Assembly (NCBI GenBank): GCA_020912385.1
Contig: CP087212.1
Span: forward strand, 1,302,001 to 1,366,000
From: Neofusicoccum parvum
Taxonomy: Eukaryota; Ascomycota; Dothideomycetes; Botryosphaeriales; Botryosphaeriaceae
DNA length: 64,000 bases
Reading direction: 5' to 3'
Below the pieces are notes generated by a model that did not search any database, was not told where the DNA came from, and was given only the letters and a program-made list of their open reading frames with translations. Made by a program: the position numbers and the translations under genes. Numbering within the stretch: the stretch's first letter is position 1; each line of letters begins with the position of its first letter. Below are positions 1 to 11,894 of the stretch, piece after piece.

Positions 1-589
1 GACTGCGCTGCGGACGTAAACCCTCGGCTAGCACGGCAGTTCCAGGGCAACCGCCCGGCACTAGGCCTCAGATCATATCAGATTCGACGGTCTGCAGTGG
101 CAGTCGCCGACGGTCGTCGGTTCACTGCGGGGCGGAACGTTTGCGCTGGGCCAGCTCTGCCTGGTGCTTGATTAGAAGAGCCCCCGATCATGCGAGCTGC
201 CCATTACGGGAACCTCACGCGGCATGGGCAGGAACACGCGTGAGCGCTGCCGGGTGCCTGTGACGGCGGGTGCCGATAGGGGCGGTCCGCTCGCCGAGGT
301 CGAACGGTGTTGGCAAGAGGCGTAGGTAAGAGATTTCGACAAGTGCCGCACCAGACGAGGATTTTCGTCATGTCTCAACCCTCTGGGCGGCGATAAATAT
401 CGTGTATGAAATGAGCGTGGTGCCCGCATGAAGTTCCAAGAGCCCAGCACTTAAATACTCCGAACTGACGGCGCGAGAGCTTGTCGTCCCGCCATCCTTC
501 GCTTCTCGAGGACCCTCTTTTACCCTTGAATACCCGTCCCGCAGGACAATTCCCTCATACCTTCTCACCACGGTTATACTCGCGCGAAC
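1..589. other. Left-edge intergenic; 5' flank of the isocyanide synthase
   Basis: No supportable gene is seen; the short open frames here match no known family. The stretch is GC-rich and ends in the presumed promoter and 5' UTR of the synthase that starts at 590. Confidence 0.5.
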
Positions 590-2611
590 ATGTCAGTCCA
601 CGCAGTGGCAGCCTCCCAGCGCTCGCTCGCCCAGATCGCCGACGATGTCCTCACCGTCATCGAGTCATATCGTCTGAGAGCATCGCCATTCGACCCCAAG
701 ATCATTCCGCAGGCCAGGGATACCTTCCTTCCCATCATCCAGAGAGCGGTCGAGAGGCAGGAGCCAATCTCGCTCACGCTTCCTGCTTTCCCCTTCAAGT
801 CGCCCAACACCGAGGACAAGGTCCTGGGTGTGCTGCCGGACAAGGCAGAAGAAGTGTCTCTCAAGCACCTCCAAGGATTCTGCGACAACATCAAGGACAC
901 CTATGCGCCTGGAGCAGAGCTCACCATCGTTTCAGATGGAATTGTATATAGCGGTAAGCAAGTGAGCTCACCTGTGTCAACCATAGCCACTGACACTCTT
1001 CCTAGATCTTCTCGGGGTTTCAGACTCCACCGTGTGGGAGTATGGCGAGCGTCTTCGCCAGATGGCCATTGAGCTGGACTGCACTTCCGTTCACTTCGCT
1101 CGTCTCTCCATGATGCCCTCACTAAAGGGCAAGCTGCCGGCTGATCTGCTGGACTACGCTGATACGGCCAGCTATGAGAAAGTTGCGCCCATGGTTCGTG
1201 ATCAACTAGTGGCGACTTTCAGCGACAGGGACTACGACGTCAACAAGCACATTGCCGCAGACGAGAGCGTCAAGGCCACTTACATGGGATACCTGAAGTA
1301 CCTGTCCCGCGACCTGCGGAAACCCGGAGAACATTCAGGGGAAGCATCAGATTCCTCTGGCGCCTCCAACTACTCGGGCTCATCAGACAGCGACGCCTCC
1401 GCCGGAAGCCGCAAGGCTTTCAAGAGGAAGGTGTCCAAGGTCTCCAAGCAGATGATCGCCCGCGGCAAGGTACGTGCAGACCCTCTCTCTTCGCACCACC
1501 GCTCACGCTCACCATCGCACAGTGCTACGCTGCCTGCGTCAAAGAGTCGTTCCCCGACTCGGTGCGGCTCTCGATCCACGCGGCCAACTCGGCCACCAAG
1601 ATCCCCATCACCGTCCTCCCCAACGCCCACTCCAAGCCCATCACGCCCTGGCACTCGGTCATGACGTGCCGGCTCGACGGCTCGTTCATCCCGCTCACGC
1701 GCCGCGAAGCCGCCGACACGCCTTCGCTCGAGCCCATCAGCAAGAACGGCCAGCTCTGGTGCTACCGCGAGAAGTCGCCGCTCTACTCGGCCTGGCCGGC
1801 CACGGTCTCGCTCGACCACATGTACCCGATGGGCCTCCTCATCACCTTCCCGACCGGCACGCCCTTCTCGGCGGCGGACATGCAGACGGTGCGCGCGCTG
1901 TCGGAGCACAACTCGCCGGTGGTGCTGCGCAACCTGGAGGGCACGACGGACCGGGCGGCGTTCCTGGCCAAGGGGCGCGAGATGGGCACGATCATGAAGT
2001 GGAAGTTCGGCGAGCTGCTCGAGGTCAAGGACGGCGGCGACGACACGCGCGGGCTCAACAACGTGCTGTCGACGGAGCCGATGCCGTTCCACTACGACGG
2101 GCTGTTCAAGGTGGTCGACGGCGTCAGCACGCCGCCGGCGTTCCAGATGTTCACGGCCGTGACGGCCAGCCCGCGCGGGACGGGCCACACGCTGTTCGCG
2201 ACGTCGCCGCTGGTGTTCGCGCACCTGGGCGGCGGCTACACGGCCGAGGGGCTGCAGGGAAAAAAGTGGCTCGTCGACACCGAGAGCTTCGACAACAGCC
2301 ACTTCGGCGACCTGCCGCTCGTCGTCGCGCACCCGTCGACCGGCGCGCCCTGCCTGCGCTACCACGAGGACTGGCCGCAGGAGCGCACCCGCTTCACCCC
2401 GACCCGCATCCACATCCAGGACCTCGACGCCGCCGAGGACGACCGGCTGCGCGCCGCGCTCGAGCGCGCCCTGTACGACCGCCGCGCCTGCCTGTACCAG
2501 GGCTGGGAGCGCGGCGACGTGCTCGTCAACGACAACATCCTGACCATGCACACGCGCGAGGGCTACACGTCCAAGTTCGGCCGCGAGCTGTGGCGTCTGC
2601 ACATCGACTGA
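590..2611 (+). CDS. Isocyanide synthase-dioxygenase fusion (Dit1/PvcA + TauD)
   Basis: Exons are 590-953, 1006-1469 and 1523-2611; both introns are GT..AG and in phase, giving 638 aa. The N-terminal half (about residues 20-345) is a DIT1/PvcA isocyanide-synthase domain, with the family-typical run DLLGVSDSTVWEYGERLRQM near residue 122 and a Cys-Tyr-Ala-Ala-Cys stretch after MIARGK near 272. The C-terminal half (about 380-635) is a TauD-type Fe(II)/2-oxoglutarate oxygenase. Its facial triad is visible as H466-Y-D468 and H619, with R621 as candidate 2-oxoglutarate ligand. PvcA-type enzymes turn the amino group of an aromatic amino acid into an isocyanide; a PvcB-like oxygenase then desaturates or decarboxylates. 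Fusion of both is known in fungi (xanthocillin XanB type). A Ser/Asp/Gly-rich insert lies at about residues 228-262. The amino-acid substrate cannot be read from sequence. Confidence 0.93.
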
Positions 2612-4621
2612 AAAAGGGAAAAAAGGGAAAGGTGAACGGTGCTGGGATTAATAATCGGTGTTTCTGGGCGAGCGTCAAAATTGTAAATAGGGTGGGGGTA
2701 TTGTTCGGCTTGGCGTACGCATGTTTGTATGTACATAGGGAACGGCGGGCACAAACACGGATCATCACACATGAATCGCACGGCATGACGTTCGTGTAGC
2801 TGTTCCGACGTGAAACGCCCAGCGGTGCACCCGAGATAGCGCCTGCTTGGTGTTTTAGCCTGCTCCCCACCGCCGCTGGTAGCGAGATTTCGGTGGCCTT
2901 GGTGTCAGGCGTTCCCGGCGTCTGTGGCGCTGCTCTGGCGGCACTCTTCCCGAGGCCTCACCAGTCGGCCCGATGGCTGTTGTCAGCGCAGAACGCAGGG
3001 CGGAATCTGGGACTATGCGGCCGTCTATATATCTGGCTCTGTTCCCTGGCTGGCAAGGATCCGGTCTGTGAAGGCGCAAACCGGAACTCGGCTTGCAAAC
3101 GCGCCGGGTTGGGCTCCCCGGGTGCACGGTTTGCAGACTTCAACCAGGCATTGTCACTTGAGCTCACCCTGTAGACGACGACGTTGAGTCACAGTCTCAA
3201 GATTGAAAGGAGGAAGAAATTCTTTGAATCCTACTCTTAAATTGCTGTCTGTATGCTCCTGGGTTTTTTGGTTGGTCCAGCGGGCTGAGAGCCTTAGTGG
3301 ACGGTGAAGAGGCAGAAGAAACGGCAACGAACGAGAGAAAGAAAAGCTGGAGGAATTAGAATCAAACAGAGGTCATCTGGTCCACAGCTCTGAGTAGGTG
3401 GTCTTTTTCTTGTCCTGAAAAATTTCCTAGTTGGGCTACTCGCCGCTTCCGATTTCCTACGACGTCCATCTTAGGTTTGTCACCAGACGCGGCTCTCCGC
3501 CATCTCCACCGAGATATTTTTGGACACAGTGCTCCATTTCACGCCAAGCTTTCTAGAAGGACCATCAAGATCCTCCTGCAGTCCTGGGGGCGAAGACCCA
3601 CCTCCATAGTGGCGCTGTCATCATTGGCGAAGCCGCGAAAGCCGAGGCCGCTGGATCGATCTCCGCAGCCTTTATCTCCGAGCGTGAGCAGATCCTGGGA
3701 AGCATCCATCCCGCGTTCCTCGGGCTCACCCGACTGGAGGCCAGATCCAGTCCCCACTGTTGTTGGACCTTTTCTTGCTGTGTGCAGGTGGGATACGACG
3801 ATGCGAGGCCCAGCCAATGAGAGCCCAGGGAATGCGCAGCAGCGCAGGCAAGCAGGGCCGCCCAGACCCGAGCGCTCCTAGCAGCTTCGAGAAGCCCAAG
3901 CCGTCGATCCAGAGCGATCAGTTGCCTTTTGAAACACTGCGGTCTTGGATCGCAGCCTTGCTCGGATTCGAAGTGTTGCGCTTGATCTTGCCCCGCGGTG
4001 TTAAGCTTAACTTGGGGCGAACTCTGCCATGCGCCAGTCTCCTGCTCCTTGCATGCTCGCCCTTGGATCCGCCAGTCCCCCAGCCGCTCGATCGATTCCT
4101 TCTGCAGATAACCGCGAACTCTGTGCGGCATGTCGGTGGACCCGCCGCTGGAGCGGAGTGGATGCGGAGCGTGCCCCCACGGCTCCGGCGTCCACACACG
4201 GCGCCGCAGCAGCTACCGCACGCCAACCGGACCGGCCCTGGACCAAGAAACCGGCACTGTTGCTGTCACTCTGCCGGCAGCCGGTCATTCTTGCGGCGCA
4301 GCTAAGGGCCCCAGCCCGCGCGTTTCGGGCGCGCGTCCCCGGTCAAGGGATCCGAATACGACAGAGGGTACGACGGCCGGCCATGCCAGACATAAAATCG
4401 CACGCGCGGATGAGGACAGCCGACCTTCTGGCGATTGCGAGCTCGCCAACGAGGAGGCAGCGCAACGATTCGTCTTCCCCCAGCGGCAGGCTATTTAAAG
4501 CCGCAGCCACATCCGCCAGCCGCAGCGCCTTAACGTCGACCATCCTGCCGGCCTGCCGCACCCCTGCCCGAAGTCGAGCTGACAGAAACCCCGGAATCCG
4601 CTCCCCACCTCCCCCGCCACC
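2612..4621. other. 2-kb intergenic between synthase and P450
   Basis: I see no recognisable gene. The open frames here (longest about 180-210 codons) have low-complexity, Arg/Ser/Ala-rich translations typical of GC-rich noncoding DNA. It holds the synthase 3' end and the P450 promoter. Confidence 0.5.
4491..4500 (+). promoter_or_regulatory. TATA-like element before the P450
   Basis: CTATTTAAAG lies about 120 bp upstream of the P450 ATG in an otherwise GC-rich flank. It is the only A/T core in the proximal promoter. Confidence 0.35.
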
Positions 4622-6421
4622 ATGCTCGCGGTGCTGCTCGCGAGCGCCATACCGCTCTACGTGGTCTGGACGGCCGTCTGCCTGGCCAACAACGTCCGGC
4701 GGGCCCGGTCGTCCGGGCTGCAGGTGGTGGTCAGCCCGTTCAGCGCGCGGAACCCGCTGTGGATGGTGTTCCAGGGCGTGCTGGTGCCGGTGCTGGAGAG
4801 GCTGCCGTTCGGCATCGCGGGCGCGATCCGGCTGACCAAGCGGAGCTGGAACTTCCACGACCGCTTCCAGATGCACCTGAAGCACGGCAAGGCGTTCGCG
4901 CACGCCACGCCGCGCGAGATCGAGTTCTACGTGGCCGACGCGGCGAGCAGCGACGAGCTGCTGTCGCGCAAGAAGGACTTCCTGAAGCCCATGGACATGG
5001 TCGGTACGTTGAGAGTCCCCTGGCTGCGTTAGCACACGCTGAGCGCCGCAGAAATCATCAACATCTACGGGCCCACGGTGGCGTCGACGGACGGGCCCGA
5101 CTGGTTCCGCCACCGGCGCATCACGGCCACGCCGTTCAACGAGCGCAACAACCGCATCGTGTGGAGCGAGTCGGTGCGGCAGACGGCGCAGCTGCTGTCG
5201 TACTTCCAGGGCCGGGTCGGCGGCGCGGGCTCGACGGCGCTGGCCGAGGACACGATGACGCTGACGCTGCACATCCTGACCGCCGCCGGCCTGGGCTTCT
5301 CGTACGACTTCCGCGGCGCGCTCGACGACAGGGCCGCCGGCGAGCGCCAGGCCGCCGAGGCCGGCCACACGCTCAGCTACCGCGACAGCCTGGCCGCCGT
5401 GCTCGAGCACTTCCTGCTGTTCGCGCTGGTGCCGAGGCGCGTGTGGGCGCTGCCGCGGCTGCCGGCCGCCTTCGAGCGCTTCCAGGCCAGCCGCGCCGAG
5501 CTGAAGCGCTACATGGTCGAGATGGTCGAGAAGACGCGCTACGAGGGCTCCGAGCACGCCAACCTGCTCAGCGTGCTGGTGCAGAAGAACGAGGAGGCCC
5601 GCCAGCTCAAGGGCGACGGCGAGGCCACCAAGCGCGGCCTCTCCGACGACGAGCTGTACGGCAACATCTTCGTCTACAGCTTCGCCGGCCACGAGACCAC
5701 CGCCCACGCCCTCGCCTACGCCATCTACTTCCTGGCCGCCTACCCGGACGTGCAGGACTGGGTCGCCGAGGAGGCCAAGGAGGTCTTCAAGGACGTCTCG
5801 TCCCCGGAAGAGCTGACCTACGACGAGATGTTCCCGCAGCTGAAGCGCACCCTCGCAGTCATGGTAAGAGAGAGAACCTGAACGGAGAACGAAAGACACT
5901 GACCTCATCCCCCCTCGCAGTACGAAACCCTCCGCCTCTACCCGCCCGTCCTCAACATCCCCAAAACCACCGGCCCGCTCGCGCAGGACCTCTCCGTCGC
6001 CGGCAAGACCGCCACCCTGCCGCCCGACTCCATCGTCTTCCCCAACGTCGTCGCGCTGCAGACGCACCCGGACTACTGGGGCGCCGACTCGCTGGTCTGG
6101 AAGCCCGAGCGCTGGATCACCACCACCGCGAACGAAAGCGGCGGCAGTCAGGAATCCCTCGTCACCCCCGTCAAGGGCTCCTTCATCCCCTGGGGCGACG
6201 GCCCGCGCGTCTGCCCCGGCCGCAAGTTCTCCCAGGTTGAGTTCGTCGCCGTCGTCGCGTCGCTGCTGTGGCGCGGGCGCGTCGAGGTCGTGCCGGCCGC
6301 CGGCGAGGGCTTTGAGGAGGCGAAGGCGCGGATCCTGGAGGTCGTGGATGACACGGCTGAGGGGGTGACGCTGTTCATGAAGAATCCGGAGAGGGTGAGG
6401 GTGAGGGTGGTGGAGCGGTGA
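4622..6421 (+). CDS. Cytochrome P450 monooxygenase
   Basis: Exons are 4622-5003, 5052-5863 and 5921-6421 (introns 48 and 57 nt), giving 564 aa. The protein has an N-terminal membrane anchor (LLASAIPLYVVWTAVCLA). The I-helix oxygen-binding motif AGHETT is near residue 339, the ExxR helix is E400-T-L-R403, and the heme loop FIPWGDGPRVCPG carries the axial Cys at about 496. It should be an ER-bound heme monooxygenase. It is the second gene of the putative isocyanide cluster. In yeast a Dit1-type enzyme works with a P450 (DIT2/CYP56), and in xanthocillin clusters a P450 couples two isocyanide monomers, so coupling or tailoring of the synthase product is a reasonable inference, not shown here. The long antisense frame across this gene is a codon-bias shadow. 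Confidence 0.95.
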
Positions 6422-7711
6422 GGAGGAGGAGGACGAGGAAGGAGGGGGAAACAGGCGCAAAAACGGGTCTTGGGGTATTTGGGGATGGCCGTCTCCGGAA
6501 GGCTGCGGTTGCTATAGAGTTAGAGGGTTTTCCGGAAGCTTATGGAGCCTCGGTTTCGTGAGGCTGGCGGCTGTGGTGGGCGGACGGGCTCTACTCCGAT
6601 GGCGTCAAGGGTGCGAGGGTTTCCAGATTGCTTTGTTCTTAGTCCCTCCAGGAGTTTTCTATCCATTGAGCTTTCTTGCTACCACGAATTGTCTCCTGCC
6701 CGCCGTTGCTCAACAGTTGATGTCCCATTGATTTCCTTGTCGGGGAAGGATCTGCAACAGTGGGTGGGTTTGGGCGGACAACCATGTTTTTGGCGGCGAC
6801 TGTCGGGATCACAACGTCGTTGAACGTATTACGCGTCCTATCAGCTAAAGAGTCATGAGCTTCCACTATCGCAGAGCTTCTAGAATTGTTCTATTGGTAG
6901 GATTGAGGACGGAGCGGTCTGTCTAAGGAGGGGCGCTAAGTCGGCGTTTTCGTACTCGCTGCGGGGTTGCACACGTCTTTCTCGGATCCACGCGCTCGGA
7001 TAGCTTCGAGAAAACTCTAAGAAGTAGGGAGGTTGTTGAATACTACACCGACTTTTTTTTCCTGACACTGACACACTTGTTGGATAGGTGGTTTACTGGC
7101 GTGGGTACCTCACATGCTGGAGTATCACTTCAATGGCTACATGGAGGGAACTTCTATTATCGCTCATGGATGCCGAACACTGTGATTTAATATAGCCTAA
7201 ATACCTCTACACAAATCCAGCTGTTGGACCTCTCAGACTTCATCGTGCCATCACTATCCCGCACAGTCCATGTACCCCTATTCAATCGAACCTATTCTGC
7301 AGGTCTACAAGTTAGGCATACAAGTACTGCCAAATTTAAGGGCGGGGCCACTAACAGCTATCCGTTGCCAAGTGCTCTTTAGTAGATCTTGGCCTCGGGT
7401 TGCAAGGTGAGGCAAAGTAACCCGAGGCCTTTCCTGCAGCATCCCTGTCAACGCAAAGTCGAAATATGCTTTAGCAGAAGTAAGAGATCTGGTCTGCGCA
7501 GGAATTGAGATATGCTCTTATCTCCGAGATCTTATGCGACTCACAAAAGCATTGCCATGACTCAAATTGCCGTTAAGTGAAAATGTAGTATTATGTACGG
7601 AGTCTAGGGAGTCTGTATAATTATCACGCCCTCAAAACCTAGCCCTATTATCCCTATGAAACACGCTAAGAAATGCAGACTTTTGGTATCTAAATGCAGC
7701 AAACGAGATGA
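6422..7711. other. Intergenic between convergent P450 and MFS genes
   Basis: No gene is seen. The right part (about 7040-7710) is clearly AT-richer than the flanking coding DNA. It holds the two 3' ends. Confidence 0.5.
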
Positions 7712-9399
7712 TCAAAACTGGCGCTGCCACTTCGGATTCGTCCTGATCCTCTCGCCGTAGAAGTAGAACAGCCACGGAGCCGGGGCAAGCATCAGCGCCA
7801 GGAATCCGAGCAGCGTGTTGCCCCAGCCCAGGCCGAGGGCGTCGTACATGTCCAGGCCGCACAGCGGGAGGAGGGCGCCGAGCAGGGAGCGCAGCACGGC
7901 GTTGGCGGCGTTGACGCTGGCGGCGTGCTTGGTGAAGGCGTCGACGAGGTAGGTCTGGATGCAGATGAGGATGCAGATCATGCCGAAGCCCGTGATGCCC
8001 GTCCCGATCATCGGCGCGATCCAGTGCACCTTCTTGTCGGCCGTCCAGCCGTAGATGAACAGCCCAATCGGCAGCGACAGGCCGGCCGGCACCGTCAGGA
8101 CCAAGGGCAGGCGGTCCTCCGGGCGGATGCGCCCGCCGGCGGCGATCTTCCTCTTGAGGAGTTTGTCGGACATGCTGCCGACGGCGAGGAGACCGAGCAG
8201 CGAGCCCACGCCCGAGCCGATGTACGTCAGGCCGGCGCTGGAGGTGTTGAAGCCGTACTGGTCCTCGAAGACGAAGGTGAAGGTGGTGAACAGGATGTAG
8301 AGGATGCCGTAGGTGATGGCGATGTACATGCACATCAGGTTGATGATCGGGGAGAGGAAGAGCATCTTGAGCGGGCGGATGAGGGCGTGCTTGAAGACCT
8401 CGGCCGTGGTGTCGTCGGTGGCGTACTTGGAGCGATAGGCCGGGTTGCCGGTTTCCTTGCGGAGGCGCGCAGCCTTCTTCTCGAGGAGGACGGGGTGGTA
8501 GGTCTCCCGGAGCGTGAACCAAGACACCACGGTGATGAAGCCGGCCTAGCGCGCGTCAGCAGTCTGGATGGCAATATCGGGCGCGGAGTGCTTGCTTACC
8601 ACGATGGTGATCACGTAGAACACCCATCGCCAGCTCTTGGCCTCCGTCAGGTAGCCGCCGGCAATTGGTCCGACGACGGGACCGAGCAGGGGGCCCATTG
8701 ACCAGATGGCCATGGCAGTGCCTCGCTGCTCAGCCGGCAGCATGTCGGAGATGGAGCCGCTGCCGCAGGTGACTACCGAGACGCCTGCCAGGCCTGCCAG
8801 GAAGCGGAAGACGATAAGCATGCCCATGTTCTTCGCCACGGCGCAGCAGACGGTGAAGATGGTGAAGAACACATTGCAGACGTGGTAGACGGGGTTGCGG
8901 CCGTAGACCTCGCTGAGCGGCGCCAGGAAGAGCGGCCCGAAGGCGAAGCCAAGCACGTAGACGGCCACGACGAAGGTGGCGAGCATCTGGGAGCCGTTCT
9001 TGAAGTCGGCCATGACCTGGGGCACGCCGGGCGCGAACATGGAGGACGCGAGCGGGCTGCAGCATTGTTAGCGACTTCGATAATGTGCAGGCTCTGGCGG
9101 GCATATCCCTACGTTAGGAAAGTAATGAAAGACAGCACGCCGATCGTGGTCCATTTGCGGGCGGGCGACCACTTCGTGGGGTTGATGGCGTCGTCTGCGG
9201 GCTCCCAGTCGACAATGAACGGGTCGTCGGGCTGCTCGGCCGAAGGGGCCTCCTCGCCTTTTTCCCTGATGCTCCCCTGCTCCATGGCCGAGTGCGTGGA
9301 GGCCGAACTGCTGGTGCTGATCTGCTCGGTGATCCCTGACTCCAAATCCCGGGATGGCTTAAGAGACTCGGGCGTCTCTGGCGGAATCGAGGAGGTCAT
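7712..9399 (-). CDS. MFS transporter, DHA1 drug/metabolite:H+ antiporter type
   Basis: Exons on the minus strand are 9399-9113, 9056-8600 and 8545-7712 (introns 56 and 54 nt), giving 525 aa. The first in-frame ATG (MTSSIPPETP) at 9399 is chosen because the upstream extension has no ATG. An acidic Ser-rich cytosolic N-terminus of about 75 residues precedes about 12 hydrophobic segments. The loop LAPLSEVYGRNPVY matches the DHA1 A-motif region, and GPLLGPVVGPIAGGYL is the antiporter motif C, supporting an efflux role. The placement inside the cluster suggests export of the pathway product, comparable to yeast Dtr1 beside DIT1/DIT2. Substrate unknown. Confidence 0.92.
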
Positions 9400-10203
9400 A
9401 TGCAGCAGGTGACCCTCTGGCCGAGGCTCTGGGCTGATGAAACGGCGGGTAATGTGCGATGCAGCAAGGGAAACACAGCGCAACCGGACTCGCGTCGAAC
9501 ACTGGACGACTGATGCTGCAGAGTCGGATAGAGTCTACAGCAGCAGGGCGCAGCCGGGCGAGTGCACAGCTTTAAACCAGCGACCATGGCGGCTGAAGAC
9601 CACCTCAGCTGCGAGTCCGAAAACTCGCATCTGGCGCAGCGCAGCGTGCACAAGTCGGAAGGGACGAGGCCGAACGGCGCGTCGAATATATCAGAGGGCG
9701 GGCAGGGATCGTATTCGGATTGGCTTTCTCGGACCGAGAGTTATGCTTCGTTTTCGGCTTCGTGCCTGGCCCTGTGCATGCGCAGCGGCCCTTGGCAGCC
9801 CTAACCGGCGCTGCGACCCGGTCGACGTCCTCGCCGCATCTGCGGATCGTCTTGGCGGCGGGGATGCATGGGGTACCGCCCTGAGCTTGACGTGCTGGTG
9901 CTGCCCTGCGCATGCGGCTCGCATCTAGCCCGCGGCGGGCCTCGTGAAACGCCTGTGGCTGTCCGATAGGTGGGCCGCTGTTTGGAACACTTCAACGGCC
10001 GCACGTCACCAAGGGCAGTGCACCCTGTGCGAGCATCCGAATACGTCCAGTCTTCTATTTCCAATCCATCCGCGCGGTGCATCACAGGCTCTGCCCGTGT
10101 TACGGCATTATAAAAGGCCTGCAGCTCTCTGCCCGCCAGCCAGCCCCCAACAAACACTCCTTCTCTTCACACCTGGCTCCTTTCGCTGCTCGCTCCTCTC
10201 ACA
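9400..10203. other. Divergent promoter region, MFS (-) and FAD oxidase (+)
   Basis: This 0.8-kb region separates two divergent cluster genes and probably holds shared regulatory sites. No gene is supported. A TATA box faces the oxidase; I could not identify a specific transcription-factor site with confidence. Confidence 0.5.
10109..10116 (+). promoter_or_regulatory. TATA box of the FAD oxidase gene
   Basis: TATAAAAG stands 88-95 bp upstream of the oxidase ATG, followed by a pyrimidine-rich 5' leader. A clean consensus core, suggesting a regulated promoter. Confidence 0.6.
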
Positions 10204-11894
10204 ATGCGCGTCCAGCAGCATCTGCTCCCGACGGTTCTCTCGGCCGCTGCGGCTGTCAGCGCCCAGAACTACTCCACGCCGTCCCTGGCTCCTGAGACGT
10301 TCAGCGACCCAGCCGCAGCCTGCCAGCAGTTCCAGAGCCAATGGAGCAACCAGACCTTCTTCCCAAACACGAACAGCTCCATGTACGAGCAGCTGAATGA
10401 AGGTAAGCCCAGCGCAAAAGCCTCTTCGTCGGGCCCCCGCTGACCCCGCGCCTCAGACTTCTTCACCTCCCAGGCATGGCTCGGCCCGGCCTGCATCTTT
10501 GCGCCCTCCAGCGCCGAGCAGATGTCGTACGCGGTCAAGTCGCTCAAGGAGCTCAACACCCCTTTCGCCATCCGCGGCGGCGGCCACATGCCGATCAACG
10601 ACACGTCCAACATCGACTCCAGCGGCGTGCTGATCTCGAGCTCGGGCCTGAGCCAGCTCGTTCTCTCCGAGGACAAGTCGACGCTCGAGGTGGGTCCCGG
10701 CAACCGGTGGGCGGCCGTGTACAAGCACCTCGAGCCGCACCAGCTCACCATTGTCGGCGGCCGCATGGGCGTCGTCGGCGTTCCCGGCTTCCTCCTCGGC
10801 GGCGGCATCTCGTTCTTCAGCAACGAGTTCGGCTGGGCGTCTGCCAACATCGCCCAGTTCGACGTAAGTGGCCCGCCTGTCCCCATCCGCCCGTGACCGC
10901 AGGCTGACAGCAGCCCCTCGCGCAGTGCGTCCTCGCCAACGGCGACATCGTGTCCGCCACCGCCGACAACGACTACGCCGACCTCTTCTGGGCCCTCCGC
11001 GGCGGCGGCAACTCGTTCGCGCTCGTGACCGGCTTCCACCTCAAGACCATCCCGCTGCCGGCCGTGGCCCTCGGCGAGACCGCCTACAGCTCCGACGTCA
11101 CCTCCGAGCAGTTCCTCGACGCCGTGCACGACTTCGCGCACGGAGCCAACGACCCCAAGGCCGCCATCACGCCCATCGTCCGCGCGGGCCACGGCGCCAT
11201 GACGCCGTCCTACCACTGCATGCTGTTCCACCGCAGCGACACCACCGACGCGCCGGCGCTCGCCAACTTCACCTCGGTGATGCCGGTCAACAGCACCACC
11301 TTCAAGGTGCGGCCCTCGTTCTACAACTGGACGCTCGACTCGGACCGCGGCTTCGAGCAGGTGCACGGCATGCGCAACCGCTTCTACGTGCTCTCGCTCC
11401 ACGTCAACCGCGAGGCCATGCAGATCATCCACGACATGTGGTTCGACGCGCTGGCGCGCGACCTGTCGGACGTCGCGAACCTGATCATGGGCGTGGCCTT
11501 CATGCCGATGGTGCCGTCGTACTTCGCGGCCTCCATGACCGACGGCGGCGACCCCATGGGCGTCGACCCCAGCGCCGGCCCGTACCTCTGGATCGAGCAG
11601 AGCTTCATGTGGTCCGACCCGGCCGACGACGACCGCATCGCCGCCTTCCTCGAGACCGTCAACCCGCAGATCAAGGCCGCCGTCGACGCCGCCGTCGGCG
11701 AGGACGTCTGGCACAAGTACCTCTACCTCAACGACGCCGACTACGACCAGCCCGTGTTCGAGGGCTACCCCAAGGCCAACGTCATGATGATGAAGATGGT
11801 GCGCGAGAAGTACGACCCCGAGCGCGTCTTCACCGACCTGATGCCCGGCGGCTGGAAGGTCGACCGCGCCTTCTCCGGCCAGGCCGAGGCGTAG
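10204..11894 (+). CDS. Secreted FAD-linked oxidase (VAO/BBE-like)
   Basis: Exons are 10204-10402, 10457-10863 and 10926-11894 (introns 54 and 62 nt), giving 524 aa. A signal peptide (QHLLPTVLSAAAAVSAQ) is followed by a PF01565-type FAD domain: FAIRGGGHMP with candidate flavin-linking H110, then VGGRMGVVGVPGFLLGGGIS. The C-terminus holds the VAO-type substrate domain and ends in a BBE-like segment (KYDPERVFTDLMPGGWK). The second, cysteinyl flavin linkage of bicovalent BBE enzymes is not evident. Such enzymes oxidise alcohols, amines or activated C-H bonds and are common in fungal metabolite clusters. It sits divergently from the MFS exporter with its own TATA box, which supports membership in the isocyanide cluster. 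It may act in the secretory lumen or outside the cell. Confidence 0.93.

Noticed and set aside
1370..2602. Minus-strand open frame of about 410 codons
   Set aside because: Antisense shadow of the dioxygenase domain; composition-biased and motif-free.
4343..6460. Minus-strand open frame of about 700 codons
   Set aside because: It is antisense to the P450, is Arg/Leu/Val/Gly-rich with no motif, and arises from the GC-rich third codon positions of the real gene.
10269..11714. Minus-strand open frame of about 480 codons
   Set aside because: Antisense to the FAD oxidase, crosses its introns, and has no recognisable domain.
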